NCBI GenBank assembly: GCA_029891345.1
Contig: CM057009.1
Location: 288,062,966 to 288,126,965, forward strand
Length of the DNA: 64,000 bases
Source of the DNA: Dryococelus australis
Taxonomy: Eukaryota > Arthropoda > Insecta > Phasmatodea > Phasmatidae
Reading direction: 5' to 3'
The notes under the pieces were generated by a model. It was given only the letters and a program-made list of their open reading frames with translations. It had not been told where the DNA came from and did no database searches. A program made the position numbers and the translations under genes. Below, in pieces: positions 37,400 through 48,180 of this stretch. Position 1 is the first letter of the stretch, and each line of letters opens with the position of its first letter.

Positions 37400-38582
37400 C
37401 GAAATTCGGAACAAATTTCCTATAATACTGAAATTAACTAACCACTGAGCGAACTTCTGTCACATTTTTAGGCCTGGGGAGTTCTTTAATTGCTTGTAGA
37501 TTTTTCTGATTTTGTTCCACGCCTTTTGAACTTACAACATGCCCTAATTATTCTACACTATCATGTACAAATGAACACTTACTAGGCTGGGTTCGCAAAT
37601 TGGCTTCCTCTAGTCTTTCCAGTACTTTACTCATGCGCTCGGCATGTTATCTCACAGTACTACTAAATATTATAATGTCATTAAGGTATACTAAACACTG
37701 ATCACCTAACAAGCCTGTTAGAACATAATTCACCATTAACCTCTCAAATGTAGCTGGGGCATTACACAGTCCAAGCGGGAGTCTATTAGATTCATATTTC
37801 CCAATCAATGTAGCAAAACTCGTTTTCTCCCTATCACTTTCTTCTAACTCAATTTGGAAGTAGCCACTCGCTAAGACTAATGTTGAAAAATATTTCGACC
37901 AGTGCAAGGAAACTAACGTCTCCGTGGCATTCCGAATAGGATAAGGATCCTGTTTTGTAACTTTATTTAACTGACGGAAATCAATACAAAATCTCTTCTT
38001 AAAAGATCCGTCTTTATTAATCTGTTTCACCATCACTACAGGAAACTGCCAATGTGATTTTCTCTCTGAAATAATATTTTTATCAAGCATGTCATTTATT
38101 TGCTCTGCAATTACCGGTTTCAATGCATGCAGTACTCTATATATACTCTGCTTTATTGGTCTGGCCTCTCCTGTACCTATCTTATGTTTCAATAATTTTG
38201 TGCACCCGAAATTCAAACTCTTTTCCACTTGAAATATATACGTAAACTGCATTAACACTGGGAACATTATATTAAAATCACTCTTACTCAAATGTATCAG
38301 TTTATCTCTAACAATTTTCTCTACCTCTATAAATTCATCTTTTGGTAGTTCTGGTAACATTTTACCCTTTTGCTCCACTGCTTCACTATTTTTTGCCGTG
38401 TGAGTTTCACAACTCTGACTACCTTGAGTCTGTACATAATTCGGCTCATTTATTCTCATTTTACGCGAACTATCTAACATCGGTATCGATTTATCATTTA
38501 CGCACGTATTTTTAAAGTTAACTTCTCTATTTCTCCTAATTTTCACATTACTCTGACATCTCAAATTATCTCGACACTTCAA
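37400..38582 (-). pseudogene. Provirus reverse transcriptase with altered catalytic motifs
   Basis: The conserved blocks RFCIDFRQLNKVTKQDPYPI, SGYFQIELEE, SFATLIGKYE and RLPLGLCNAPATFERLM identify a Ty3/Gypsy RT. Motif A reads TLVLASGYF where the family has an aspartate after TL, and motif C reads YLNDIIIFS where the family has two adjacent aspartates. Two of the three metal-binding aspartates are therefore replaced. The frame ends at a stop at 37,647 and continues with stops (CSFVHDSVE, LGHVVSSKG, YYRKFVPNFADIARPL) to about 37,400. It is non-functional as read. Confidence 0.88.
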
Positions 38583-38607
38583 CGTTTTATCATCACATAT
38601 CAGACTT

Positions 38608-39633
38608 TTACGACAGGATCGGGGTTTTCATTTGGAATCGGAACTGCCTCTGCTCGACATACACTCGGCGGATTTTGGGGAGACAGCGACAAAATCTGTC
38701 CTGTTCCGTGACCTCGCTAATTAATTCACTCACTTTATGGCTAACACAACTCGAGGAGATTACTGCTTCGGATCCTGGAAGCGAACACTTTTTATCTTTG
38801 TTTCTAGGGACATCTGCGAGGATTTTCTCCCGTGGTTCTATTTGTGGCAACACTAAATCACTTTGTTCCGACCAAAGACTTATACAACTTCTCTCGGATG
38901 TTCGGGGTACGCTATTTACGCATAGTACTCCAGCAACGTCACTGACAAGTGTGGCAAATCCTATTACCGTACCCTTTGGCACGACGAGCGTCTCATTAGT
39001 AATGTTCACGATTTTTGTCACTGCCCTTACTGGTTTTACTAACGCTCTGTGAGGTTTCCTTGTACCTTCACTGTGAGGTTTCCTTGATTCCTCAAATAAC
39101 ACTTGACCTACCCTGTCAGTAGTCCTCTCGACATGACCGCCTACTTCACATGTCGCTCCTACATCTTCCACACGACTAGGACTCCATGTCCTCTTGCCCC
39201 CTTTTATGTGATTGCTATGAGGAACTAAACACTGGGACGCACCCCTTTGATCCGAAACAAAGGCGATATTACACTGGTCACTCACCCTCATAAGTGCCTT
39301 ATTTTCAACTACACAGGTACCCTGATGGTCGTTCACCCCATCCTCAAGATTCGTCTCACTGAATCTATTACACGTCCCTATAGAATTTGTAGCCATATTG
39401 CTCCTACAACACACCTCGTTCACTGAGAGGCTCTTACCAGTAAGAATTAAGTTACATATTTCCCTTGCCGCATGGATGCCCGGTACATTCGTCAATGTCA
39501 GTTCGATAAGAAGCAATTTCGAGTCAGTGTCCCAACCCACCATGTGCAAAGCAACATCTATCACTGTCTCCGATTTTGGTGGCAGAATCGTGTGCTGTGT
39601 CATTTTCACTTCATTGTATTGATTACCGTTCAC
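38608..39633 (-). pseudogene. Provirus protease-RT spacer
   Basis: An open frame of 341 codons lies between the protease and reverse transcriptase. It contains VNITNETLVVPKGTVIGFAT, typical of the region after the protease in Ty3/Gypsy polyproteins. A frame change of the kind caused by small indels separates it from the RT frame at about 38,600. It includes an internal short duplication (RKPHSEGTRKPHR). Confidence 0.7.
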
Positions 39634-39687
39634 AGATCTGGATACAAGTTCATAGTTGGCCAGGCCCTCAGCATGTTTCCGCTGTTC

Positions 39688-39747
39688 TTTCTCAATTATG
39701 CAAGTTATTGAATTATATGTATTTCAATAACTTGCATAATTGAGAAA
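39688..39747. repeat. Perfect 25-bp hairpin in pol
   Basis: TTTCTCAATTATGCAAGTTA (first 20 of 25 bases) at 39,688-39,712 is repeated in exact inverse at 39,723-39,747, around a 10-base spacer. It interrupts the protease-spacer reading frame with stops. Confidence 0.95.
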
Positions 39748-39749
39748 TG

Positions 39750-40140
39750 TATTTTTGAGATACAACGTCTGTTATTTCAAGTCGATTCTGGCATCATAAT
39801 AACGGAGAAAATCGGTTCCAAGTGTTCCCTCGAAAGGAACCTCTGTTACGCACACAAAGAACCAATATGGGTAACATTGACCATTTACCCATAACTCTAC
39901 ATATTGGGTACCTGCAATCTGGAGAGAGTCTCCAGATACGCCTTTCGTTCCTAACTGAGATTCATCGATAATATTCCTATTGATTCTAGGTCGAACGAGA
40001 GATATATCGGACCCTGTGTCAATTAAGAACGAGTGAGACTGGCCCTCGACGAGAACTGATACTATGGTCTCTTTTACCCCTACAACTATAATTGCCGCCG
40101 TGTGATGCCCGGGGCTGACACTCGGCTTCTCGCGTTTGGG
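39750..40140 (-). pseudogene. Provirus aspartic protease
   Basis: The frame contains SFLIDTGSDISLVRPRIN, the retropepsin active site Asp-Thr-Gly, and further on VPFEGTLGTDFL, the conserved C-terminal LGxDFL-type flap and helix region. Stops occur upstream (no gag zinc knuckle is seen) and immediately after the domain, where a perfect inverted repeat lies. It would mature the Gag-Pol polyprotein. The catalytic triplet looks intact. Confidence 0.8.
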
Positions 40141-40249
40141 TGATTATTACCTACATTATCGCTAGTTTCTCTAATGCCGTGCCCTATGTTCCTATGTACT
40201 TGGGCTAGTTGTGGGGCTTCCAAACTTCGGCATTTTATATCTCATCTGC

Positions 40250-41125
40250 TGACCGGGTCACCATAGTGGGCGGCGAGCAGTCTAACCGCTCAGTCAACCG
40301 CTCAGTCAACCGCGGCCCCAAGATCAGTGTTAAAAGTTTGGCAACTGGAAAATTTTCGTTATTAGATAAGTTCTAGTGTCGGCAAGGTAGCAGATTTTTT
40401 CTATTTTCTACGTTTAAGAAATAGGATAATACTAATTAATCAAGACCGGAAGTTGTTGCACAAAAAACGCTGTTTTGGAGGGCCACTGTGGGCAAAAGGT
40501 TGTGAAGAGGGAGGGGACCGACCCCCCTCACTGATCCCCCATCCTTCCTCTTTGAAACCCTCCTCCGTAATGTGCCGACCCTCCCCCCTGGGAGGAATTA
40601 GAGGGGCAAGGTGGGTATGTTTTCCATTTTGTGGGATTGTAGTGCGTCCCATATATCACCTTTTTGAGCCTCTTTATGGTGAAGCCAGTTTGGGCAAATG
40701 ATAGTCGGCCCGGCCCATGGACAGTTAGGTCATTCGTAAGCCTTACGCCTTAGGCATTTAAGTCTTACGTCTTAATTTTTATGTCTTAAGTTTTAAGTAT
40801 TAAGTCGTACTTTCACTGTAATTGCTACTGCATGTCGGGATGTGTGAGCGAGCACGTGCCGAAGTTCTCAGACGACATTGCACAATAAATACTAATTCGT
40901 ACGGTTACCTGCTTCATCTTTGGTGGCTCAGCGCGACCCCTGGTAATTGCTATATTCAAAAATTAAATATAAATTAACTTCTTAACTAAGTGAAGTCTTT
41001 CCCTTTTGTTATTCACGTAGCTTAAAATTCAACTTTTAATTTTAAAATGCGGAAGTGACCCAGCCGGGGATTGAACCTAGGTCGCCTTAGTAGGAGGCAA
41101 GCAGTGTAACCGCTGACGCAGGGAG
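40250..41125 (-). repeat. Composite SINE-containing repeat
   Basis: Read on the minus strand it has a family 1 SINE head (41,125-41,048, with GGTTCAATCCCCGG), then AAGCTACGTGAATAAC (about 41,030), GAATATAGCAAT (about 40,948), an extra segment of about 500 bp (40,441-40,945), CCTTGCCGACAC (about 40,388) and a second SINE head (40,330-40,250). The second head contains a 12-bp tandem duplication, CCGCTCAGTCAA, at 40,288-40,312. Confidence 0.7.
40736..40808 (+). repeat. Short tandem repeat CTTACG/CTTAAG
   Basis: Degenerate repeats of about 10 bp: CTTACGCCTTAGG, CTTACGTCTTAATT, TATGTCTTAAGTTTTAAG. It lies in the extra segment of the composite repeat. Confidence 0.7.
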
Positions 41126-41145
41126 TGTAAGGATGCAGGACTCAC

Positions 41146-41412
41146 TCCAGCCGGGCGCTGGCACGATCAGCCCGGAGATCATCTCCTCGCTGATGACGGG
41201 CGGCTCGCAGGGGGGCGGCGGGCACACCAGGCTGTCGATGATGTCGTCCGTGGTGCGCATCATGCCCGCCAGGTCGGGCGGCTCGGTGCGCGACGAGCGC
41301 ATCATCATGCACAGCGCCAGCTCCTCCTGCAGCACGCTCTCCAGGTACATCATGTCCAGGTCGCTTACAATCGCTCCGTTGATCACCATGATTTCGTCGC
41401 CTTTGATGATAC
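41146..41412 (-). CDS. sif: still life (sif/TIAM) exon: PDZ second half and linker
   Basis: The acceptor GTGTGCAG precedes GT, which completes the split glycine codon from the previous exon, then [19 protein letters not shown] follows, the rest of the PDZ fold. A linker with [20 protein letters not shown], a four-proline run and [11 protein letters not shown] comes next. The donor is TGGA then GTGAGT, so the exon is exactly 267 bp and leaves phase 1. The linker is highly conserved in insect SIF as I recall it. The downstream intron is about 29 kb. A tRNA-derived SINE head begins about 20 bp past the donor. GC-rich codon use contrasts sharply with the AT-rich flanks. Confidence 0.92.
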
Positions 41413-42854
41413 CTGCACACGCCACCACCAAATACAATAGAGACTAATTACCGGACAGCTGTATACGAACAACACGGGCAAGCGTGTGAACAGCAGCAGC
41501 AGCAGCGAACCTAGCGGCTTGAGGTGGCAAACACCCGCGAACTTTGAATCTGTGTATACGCACAGTGGACATAACGAGTGCATTTGTGAACGAAATGCAG
41601 TATTCCTACAAAGTATTTTGTTTGGAACAAATTTATTTTTATTTTATATTGTAGTACAGGTGTCTTAATGCATTGAAAGAAGTTTTTATTATAAAAAAAA
41701 AACCGGCGTTTAATCCCGAAAATCTCTAATAATAAGTGACCTCTACAATCTTAACAATAATAACTGCAAAATTTATGTTGTAATGTTCGGGACGCATCTG
41801 AAGGCCTGGAACATGCCGTGATTAAACATGATTTGTTATTAATTTTTGTACATGTGTGTATGCTACAGAAAAACAAAATATATACTTGTTTTTCCTCATT
41901 AGTCCTAATACCTAACGTACAACACACATACGTTTTTGACATACTGCTTTGTAAAATCTCTCGCGAATTAATACTATTGTGTTGGTAATTTTTGTATAAG
42001 AATTATGTCCTAAAAAACATTAGTGACTTTCCTCATTACAAAAACAAAAATTATTAAACTACATTTCTTAAATTCCGATTTAATGCGCATCTCCAGCGTA
42101 CAATTATAAAAATTTTAAAATTATCAAATAGCTTTAGTTCCCAAGCAGTAAATTTTTTTTGGAAATTAGATTATTGAAGGCTGTTGTGCTGATTATATGT
42201 TTGTGATCCACGACTTTGTAGTCCTAAACAAGTGAAAATAAATCCTAAATATTTATCACTACATTTTTTTATATCAAGGACATATTAATGTCATATATTT
42301 TTGATTTACTGGCCAGTGTTGGATCTAATCTCGTTTTTTTTTTGGCTTGGGGGAAAAAAAAGGGGGGGGGGGCAAAGTTGTCATCTGCCCGCAGCCCCTT
42401 TTTTTAATTTCAGTTCTAAAGCAAGGTTTTGTTTAGTAAAGTGTTTATACCAGAACATGAATCTCAAGCTTCGGAAACTTGTCTTTCATGTTATGTATGT
42501 GCTGGAAATAACGAGTAAAAATATTACAAAAATATTTGTTGGAGTGGAGAAGCAAATTCGATAATGGAATGCATTTTGTAGAACTAATAGTATAACTGAA
42601 ACAATTATACACAGTGTAAATGCCACGTGCCATGGTAATCCAATGAATGTGAATCACTAAAATCATTAAAACTATATAAAACATAAGCAATTTCCAGTCT
42701 AAAACCCTGGATTGTAAATGTAAACAAATGTGTCGCCACCTCAAGCCGGTAGAGCGCAGGGCAATCACTTTTCGCATGGAAAATCGCCAGATGTATGGTA
42801 TTTATCTCTGTAGTATTTGCCACCACATACTGTCAAAAACATTTTTCTAGTATA
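41413..42854. other. sif intron sequence
   Basis: There is an imperfect CAG/GCT run at 41,490-41,505 near the exon, a 9-11 base G run at 42,362-42,372, and no recognised gene. Confidence 0.55.
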
Positions 42855-43085
42855 GGCTATTCACGGTCAGGTGAGTACTTTTGAAAGCCCTCTCATTTGA
42901 AATACTAGTTAGTAAATATATTTTATTTGAGCCGTAGACGTTAACTTCAGAGTGCGATGGAATATACACAGTGTGTTTATTGGTTACAAAAATATTTATT
43001 TAAAAATGAGGATTTGGGATAAGAAATGGCTTAAAGTAAAAAGTTAACTAGGTCCTCGAAAGTGCTCATTTTACAGTGAACAGCC
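42855..43085. mobile_element. MITE family A, short subfamily
   Basis: Ends GGCTATTCACGGTCAGGTGA and, inverted, CATTTTACAGTGAACAGCC. The interior matches 16,444-16,676. Only 15 bp separate it from the next MITE. Confidence 0.8.
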
Positions 43086-43100
43086 TATTAAGGCTTAATA

Positions 43101-43519
43101 GGCTGCTCACTGTAAATTTAGCACTTTTGAACTCAACCTTTGAAAAAATTGTCACTGGACCTGCCTGCGTATGTTTTAACGGGCGCACTGGATGACACGT
43201 GCCCATTTAAGTTGGTAACGATGGATGGAAAGTAGTTCCGTATCTTAACGTCGAATAAAAAGCGTTAAGTATCAATTTCTGATAGTTTAAATCATTTCTT
43301 TCGCTTCCTGTTTTTTGTAATGCACCGAAGTGAAAAATTTGCAGATTTGTATAATATTTACATTTCTAATGATTCCACATATTCACTTGACCAACGCATG
43401 AATAAAGTGATGAGGCCAATGGCAACTTTAATCTTAAATAAGGCGGAAGAGTACACAACGTACATGCAAGTAGATCTTAAACAGAGTTTTCAAAAGTGCT
43501 CATTTTACTGTTAATAGCC
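43101..43519. mobile_element. MITE family A copy, opposite orientation
   Basis: Ends GGCTGCTCACTGTAAATTTA and, inverted, CATTTTACTGTTAATAGCC. The interior (GTCACTGGACCTGCCTGCG) is the reverse of the 14,159 copy. Confidence 0.85.
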
Positions 43520-44879
43520 TATAAACTTCTTAAACTCCTATGGAACATTTTAACCAATACACTGTATGCAAATAATAACCAAACATCGAGCTGCATATAT
43601 ATAGGAACGTTTACCGTCGCTGCTATACATATTTGGGAACTTCTCTACGAGTTTGACTGTTTCCTGAGTAAATGTAGGAACGCTACAATGACTGTATAAG
43701 GGGAAAAATTACCATTCCTGCTATACACTGGTATAGTATATTTCCGAATAATTTATTAGAGTGCAGGTACAGTGAACATTAGGCGTAGAGTCCCCGTTCC
43801 CCGAACGTTGAGCTGGTTTTCTGCTAGTACGACTATCGTAAACGTTGTTCACAACATTCTAGGATACAACACTGCTTACACTATAAATTCGAATCAGTGG
43901 AAAATCACCCGTTGTTACAGTGAAACATTTACACAAACGGAATAAGTGATGTGAAACATTTTCACTTTCTGAATAAGTGATGGCCAACTGCGTGCGCCGA
44001 ATTAATTGTTTTTTTTTTTTTTTTTATTATTGAATTTAGCCAAATCGTTACGAGCTCTGAGCACATTTACGATAGTCACTTTCTATATTGTGCTATTTAC
44101 GGTAATTTAAAAAAGTAAATAATTCCTCGCTGTGAGTCAGGACTGAGCCCACATCACCCCCAGCTTCGCCCCACTTCTAAACTGGTTCCACACAAATTTT
44201 GCACCAGGTCAAAGTAGACAGCGAAGGGAAAAATATGTATTATAACATGTATCATATCTATGTAGTTTTAAATTGTATTCCCTTTCTTTTCATTTTTTTT
44301 TTAATTGATAATGTTAGGATTTCCACAACTAATAGTACCTGTGAGTGCAATCACTTCATCACATTTAATGCATTTTAAGCCTTCAAACCGAGCACTATTA
44401 TGATGAAGTGAAAACAAAATGAACGACGTAAAGACGGAATGAAAGACTGAATGTTTATGTTACCTCGCAAAATGGCATTATGAAACACGAAAGCCACATT
44501 TAAGAAAGTATTTTTATTGTTTTTTTATTGTTAATGCACTGTTGTTTCTTTTCATACACGTTGTTTATCTGCCAATTGACACACGCCGTTTAAATAACCA
44601 AACAGTCAAAAAAACAAATGACTAAAAAACAGTAAATAACACGGTTAATGAATCAGTAGCTATTTTGACTGAATCAACAAGTGAAGGATAAAAAACATTT
44701 TTTTTCACCAATTCTTCAGATCAATTAACTAAATTAACTGTTCAATCAGTCAGGTACTGTTAACTGATTTTAACTGTGAAATTTTCACTGATTCAGGTTT
44801 AGAGTGCATGCAAGTAAATGCTTTGAGATGTATGTATACTTCTTCTAAAAAATTTTGATTACATTTTTTTAAATAAAGA
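43520..44879. other. sif intron sequence
   Basis: No gene is seen. A 19-base T run lies near 44,010. A segment rich in AACTG/CAGTTA motifs lies at 44,640-44,800. Confidence 0.55.
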
Positions 44880-45270
44880 TATAGGTAAACGCGTTATTCA
44901 ATGTTGACCATGTGATTTTGATAGTTGTGTAGGTGTGGGCTAGGTCAATGTCCGGTACAGGCCTAGAAGACAAAAAACTCGGTCTACATCGCCTTTGTCT
45001 ATACACCAGCATCGCCCTCACCTCATCCGCTACACATTACTTACCTGCAATGTACGCGAGTGTTGCTTCGCCGTGTTATATTACACAGACGAAAAGTATT
45101 TGTTGTATAAAGCTAAGTTTGTTGGACACAACCAAATCAATTGTTTTTATGCGTGTAATGAAATATTTTTGCGATAAAACTTAATTAATTTGTTGATCTT
45201 ATTTGGTTACCTCAACCTTGAACGATTCGTACGACTCTACGTTCATTAAACCGTTCCGGTTATCGTAGAA
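44880..45270. mobile_element. MITE family C-related copy
   Basis: It shares GTTGACCATGTGATTTTG, GGTCAATGTCCGGTACAGGC, CTAGAAGACAAAAAACTCGG and TCTAC with the 25,571 and 52,475 elements. Boundaries are approximate. Confidence 0.5.
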
Positions 45271-45298
45271 AAATAGTGCAAGCACGACCAAGTCTCGA

Positions 45299-45324
45299 AA
45301 ACAGAACTTTCGCGCGAAAGTTCT

Positions 45325-45393
<69 letters not shown>
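45299..45393. repeat. 30-bp perfect palindrome plus (TA)n
   Basis: AACAGAACTTTCGCGCGAAA and the remaining bases form a perfect palindrome at 45,299-45,328, immediately followed by about 64 bp of alternating TA. It is likely to extrude as a cruciform. Nothing shows a function. Confidence 0.95.
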
Positions 45394-45395
<2 letters not shown>

Positions 45396-46828
45396 TTTGC
45401 TCGTAAATGACACGTACTTAAATATTGTCACGTTTCACGGCATTACTTCTTTGTTTCACGTTTATCTTGTTTCATTTAGATTGTCAATACTGTTATTAAA
45501 CAACAATAAAGTCACTAGCAAACACTGTTACTATCCTTATTGTCATAAGAACACAAGCAAAATATCGAGCTGTATTTTCGAACGAAAGCAATGAAATGAC
45601 TCGATTGCTCTGCAGCCAATCAAATAAATGCCAGCATCGGACCAAGCTGATATTTTTCTTTTACAAGTTCTGTGCACTCTATAAAAAATCCGATAAACTT
45701 CCTAAATTGAATGGGAAGTGTTTAACCCATATATCGTATAGAAATAATACCACACATCTGGTTACAAATATGGAATGTTTAGCGTCGCTACTAAGCATAG
45801 TTGGGAAGTTTCCTACGCATTTGAGTGTTTCCTGAGCATTTGCACGAACGCCAGCATGAATGCATGGGATATAACTTTTCCATTCGTGCTTTCTCAATCT
45901 ACTTATACACTCCTATAGTAAATTTGTGAGTAATTTCTTAGTGTGACGTAACAAAAATGTCAGACTGTTCTAGCTAACCAAATGATTATTCACTCTTAAT
46001 AAAATGTAAATTGGGCACTATCTTGATATTAATAACGTTTACGGTAACCAAGTTGACTAGTTCAAAGAACTCGAAACTTATTTGTGTGTAATAATTACGT
46101 GCAGATGATGTTCATCAGACAGACAGTGCAAGTTCTATAGATAACATTGAGTTTGACTGCTTATCTCTCGTCGGTAGTAGCTAAAGGATCAAAAATTTCG
46201 CAGATTCATAAGGCAAAAGTACTTAACCCTGCAATCCTTTGTGTACTGGAGCATCAGTTAGTTGTGTATTGCCTGCTGCTGGTTTCATATACCAGACCGA
46301 GGGCATACGATTCAGTCCTTGTTTCATTGCAGATTGCTATTGGTCGATGGAAGTCCTGGGCATATCTTACAAACTATTGCCCGATAGAGGCAAGAACTCA
46401 CATGTACAAATATTTGAATTTTACAGTGGCATCTAACGAACTCGCGAAATTTCCGGTCGTCTAGTTGTAGCACTCTTGATGGCTGTGAACCTTGAGTATG
46501 TCTGCAGATAGGAGTGTTGGGCTCGTGAAAAATGGCGAAGACTGCCTTGGCCTTTAACTAGAGACCTGCTACATTCGCGTTATAATTAAGTATCGCCCTA
46601 GATTTCATGGCTCTGTAAATACTGGTCTCATCTGTTCACTGGCCGCTGCCTAGACGCAAGCCAAATTCTTCTGACAGAACTGCACATGATTCGGGCGCAC
46701 CACTCTGAAGTATAAAGAATGTTTATAAATTACCCCGACAAACTTCGACCGTAGGTTAATCACGAGAAAAGAAGGTGATAACATATATGACCTAAGGTCT
46801 AAAGTGAATTATAAATGCTGTACATATA
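45394..46828. other. sif intron sequence
   Basis: The segment 46,140-46,480 has a 105-codon plus-strand ORF and is slightly GC-richer, but the product has no motif I know. Nothing else is recognised. Confidence 0.5.
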
Positions 46829-47246
46829 GTCTGTTCACGGTAAAATGATCACTTCTGAAAGCCCTGCTTAAGATCTATTTGTATACACGCTGTGTATTCA
46901 TCCACCTTACGTAAAATTAATATTGCCATGAGGCTCATCTATATATTCATGGGTTGGTTAAGTGAAACTGTGAAATTATTACGAAAGTAAATAACTTTTT
47001 AATCTGTTAATTTTTACACACTGAGGCTAAAAAAAAAACAGAAAGCGTAAGAAATAATTTAAATTATTACTAATGGTTACCTAACACTTTCTATTCGACG
47101 TTAACATATGGAACTACTTTCCATACATCATTGCAAACTTTGCCGGGCCCATGTCACTCAGTGCATCCGTTAAAATATATGCAGGCAAGGACAGCGACAT
47201 TTTTCTAAGGTTGATTTCAAAAGTGCTCACTTTATAGTGAACATCC
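46829..47246. mobile_element. MITE family A copy (about 418 bp)
   Basis: Ends GTCTGTTCACGGTAAAATGA and, inverted, CTTTATAGTGAACATCC. The interior is as in 14,159-14,575. Confidence 0.85.
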
Positions 47247-47477
47247 TATAGAACTACTGGAGATGGGACACTGAGTTTCTGAACAATGTGCAAAGATATT
47301 TTAAATCCCAAGTATGCAACAGCGTGATGGAGATTAAGTTGTAATAACGGCGGTAACCGCGACTACATCTATGACATAATATAATGACGAGAGACACGTG
47401 TTGTGGTGTTTACAGATATTTTAACATTATACAGACAGTGTTACACCTTAAAAATTTTCTCTAATATTTGTCATTAA

Positions 47478-47665
47478 CGTCGACCTCCCGTGTCGCAGTC
47501 GGTTGGTGCGCCACCGATCTCGGGTGCGTGAGGCTCTGGGTTCGAATCCCGGGTAAGGCATGGGTGTTAGTTTAAGTTAGGTCGTTAGTAAGTTTGTAAG
47601 CCGTACCCTGATATGTCTTCAAGCGTGACACCGGGGGGAGTTTAATTAGCCATTACCAATAGAAA
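47478..47665 (+). repeat. tRNA-derived SINE (family 2)
   Basis: GACCTCCCGTGTCGCAGTCG opens the head; GGGTTCGAATCCCGGG is a perfect B box. The tail contains GTAAGCCGTACCC and GACACCGGGGGGAG. An inverted copy is at 57,812, and the head is related to those ending the 5.7-10.9 kb repeats. It sits about 110 bp past the sif donor at 47,775. Confidence 0.85.
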
Positions 47666-47775
47666 AATAATTTAGATGCATCCTGTGTATTCACTGGCGC
47701 AGAGTTATCCAGGGCGTGTCGAGTGGTGTACGGCACAATGGCAAGTGTAGGTCTCCGAACCACCGCACGACTCAC

Positions 47776-47962
47776 CATTGTGCATTGCGACGCTCTTGTC
47801 CTCGACACGACTGACGTAGCAGCACAGCTCGTCCTGCCGGTCTGCGTTCTCTATGAGCTCCGCCTCCACCGAGAACCCCCACATCTGGTCGAGCATCGAG
47901 CGCTGCAGTTCCACCTGGTAGAGGATCTTGGAGCACACCTCTATCACTTCGTGGGTACTGAT
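47776..47962 (-). CDS. sif: still life (sif/TIAM) exon: RBD end and PDZ first half
   Basis: This exon starts in phase 0 ([20 protein letters not shown]) after a strong polypyrimidine tract (about 17 T, then CCCCTGTTTTCAG). It ends CACAATG followed by GTGAGT, leaving one base of a split glycine codon (phase 1). It contains [19 protein letters not shown] and [16 protein letters not shown], the start of the TIAM/SIF PDZ domain, which binds C-terminal peptides of membrane partners. It is 187 bp and joins in frame to the exon ending at 51,743 and the one starting at 41,412. A SINE lies about 110 bp into the downstream intron. Confidence 0.9.
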
Positions 47963-48091
47963 CTGAAAACAGGGGAAAAAAAAAAAAAAAAACTTTAATT
48001 GCTTTTCAGAAGTTGCGATCTTCTCGTCGCGTCAGTTCTTGTGCTCAGCTAGTATTTTTACTGAATAAATGGCCACACTAAATGGATTATA

Positions 48092-48180
48092 AGTTTTTCG
48101 CGGTAAAAATGAGCACTCCTGAAAGCTCTGCTTAAGAGATACTTGTATGCATGTTTTGTATTCATCCACAATATCAACAA
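48092..48180. mobile_element. MITE family A, truncated
   Basis: TTCGCGGTAAAAATGAGCAC and CTCTGCTTAAGAGATACTTG match the left 90 bp of the long form, after which homology stops. Confidence 0.7.

Larger units (their letters stand above)
33250..40240 (-). mobile_element. Errantivirus-type Ty3/Gypsy provirus, degraded and 5'-truncated
   Basis: Read on the minus strand, the order is aspartic protease, spacer, reverse transcriptase, RNase H, integrase and env, the standard Ty3/Gypsy order plus an envelope gene as in insect errantiviruses. Gag and the 5' LTR are missing: homology stops near 40,240, where SINE sequence begins. Frameshifts and stops separate every domain. It lies in sense orientation within the large sif intron. 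Confidence 0.88.
11986..41145 (-). other. Approximately 29-kb sif intron
   Basis: This is the interval between the donor after the PDZ/linker exon and the acceptor of the next phase-compatible exon. Within it lie two fold-back elements, four MITEs of one family, a promoter-like GC island, the Polinton relic with its flanking MITEs, an inverted SINE pair, the errantivirus relic and a SINE-bearing composite repeat. The provirus lies in sense orientation to sif. An undetected microexon inside the interval cannot be excluded. Confidence 0.75.

Noticed and set aside
36931..39711. Plus-strand ORFs antisense to the provirus pol
   Set aside because: There are no domains; the minus frames hold protease, RNase H and RT-spacer motifs.
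41133..41447. Plus-strand 104-codon ORF and minus-strand frame-shifted ORF over the PDZ exon
   Set aside because: They are shadows of the sif exon.
41490..41505. Imperfect CAG/GCT run as a possible expandable triplet repeat
   Set aside because: It has only about five units, too short to call notable.
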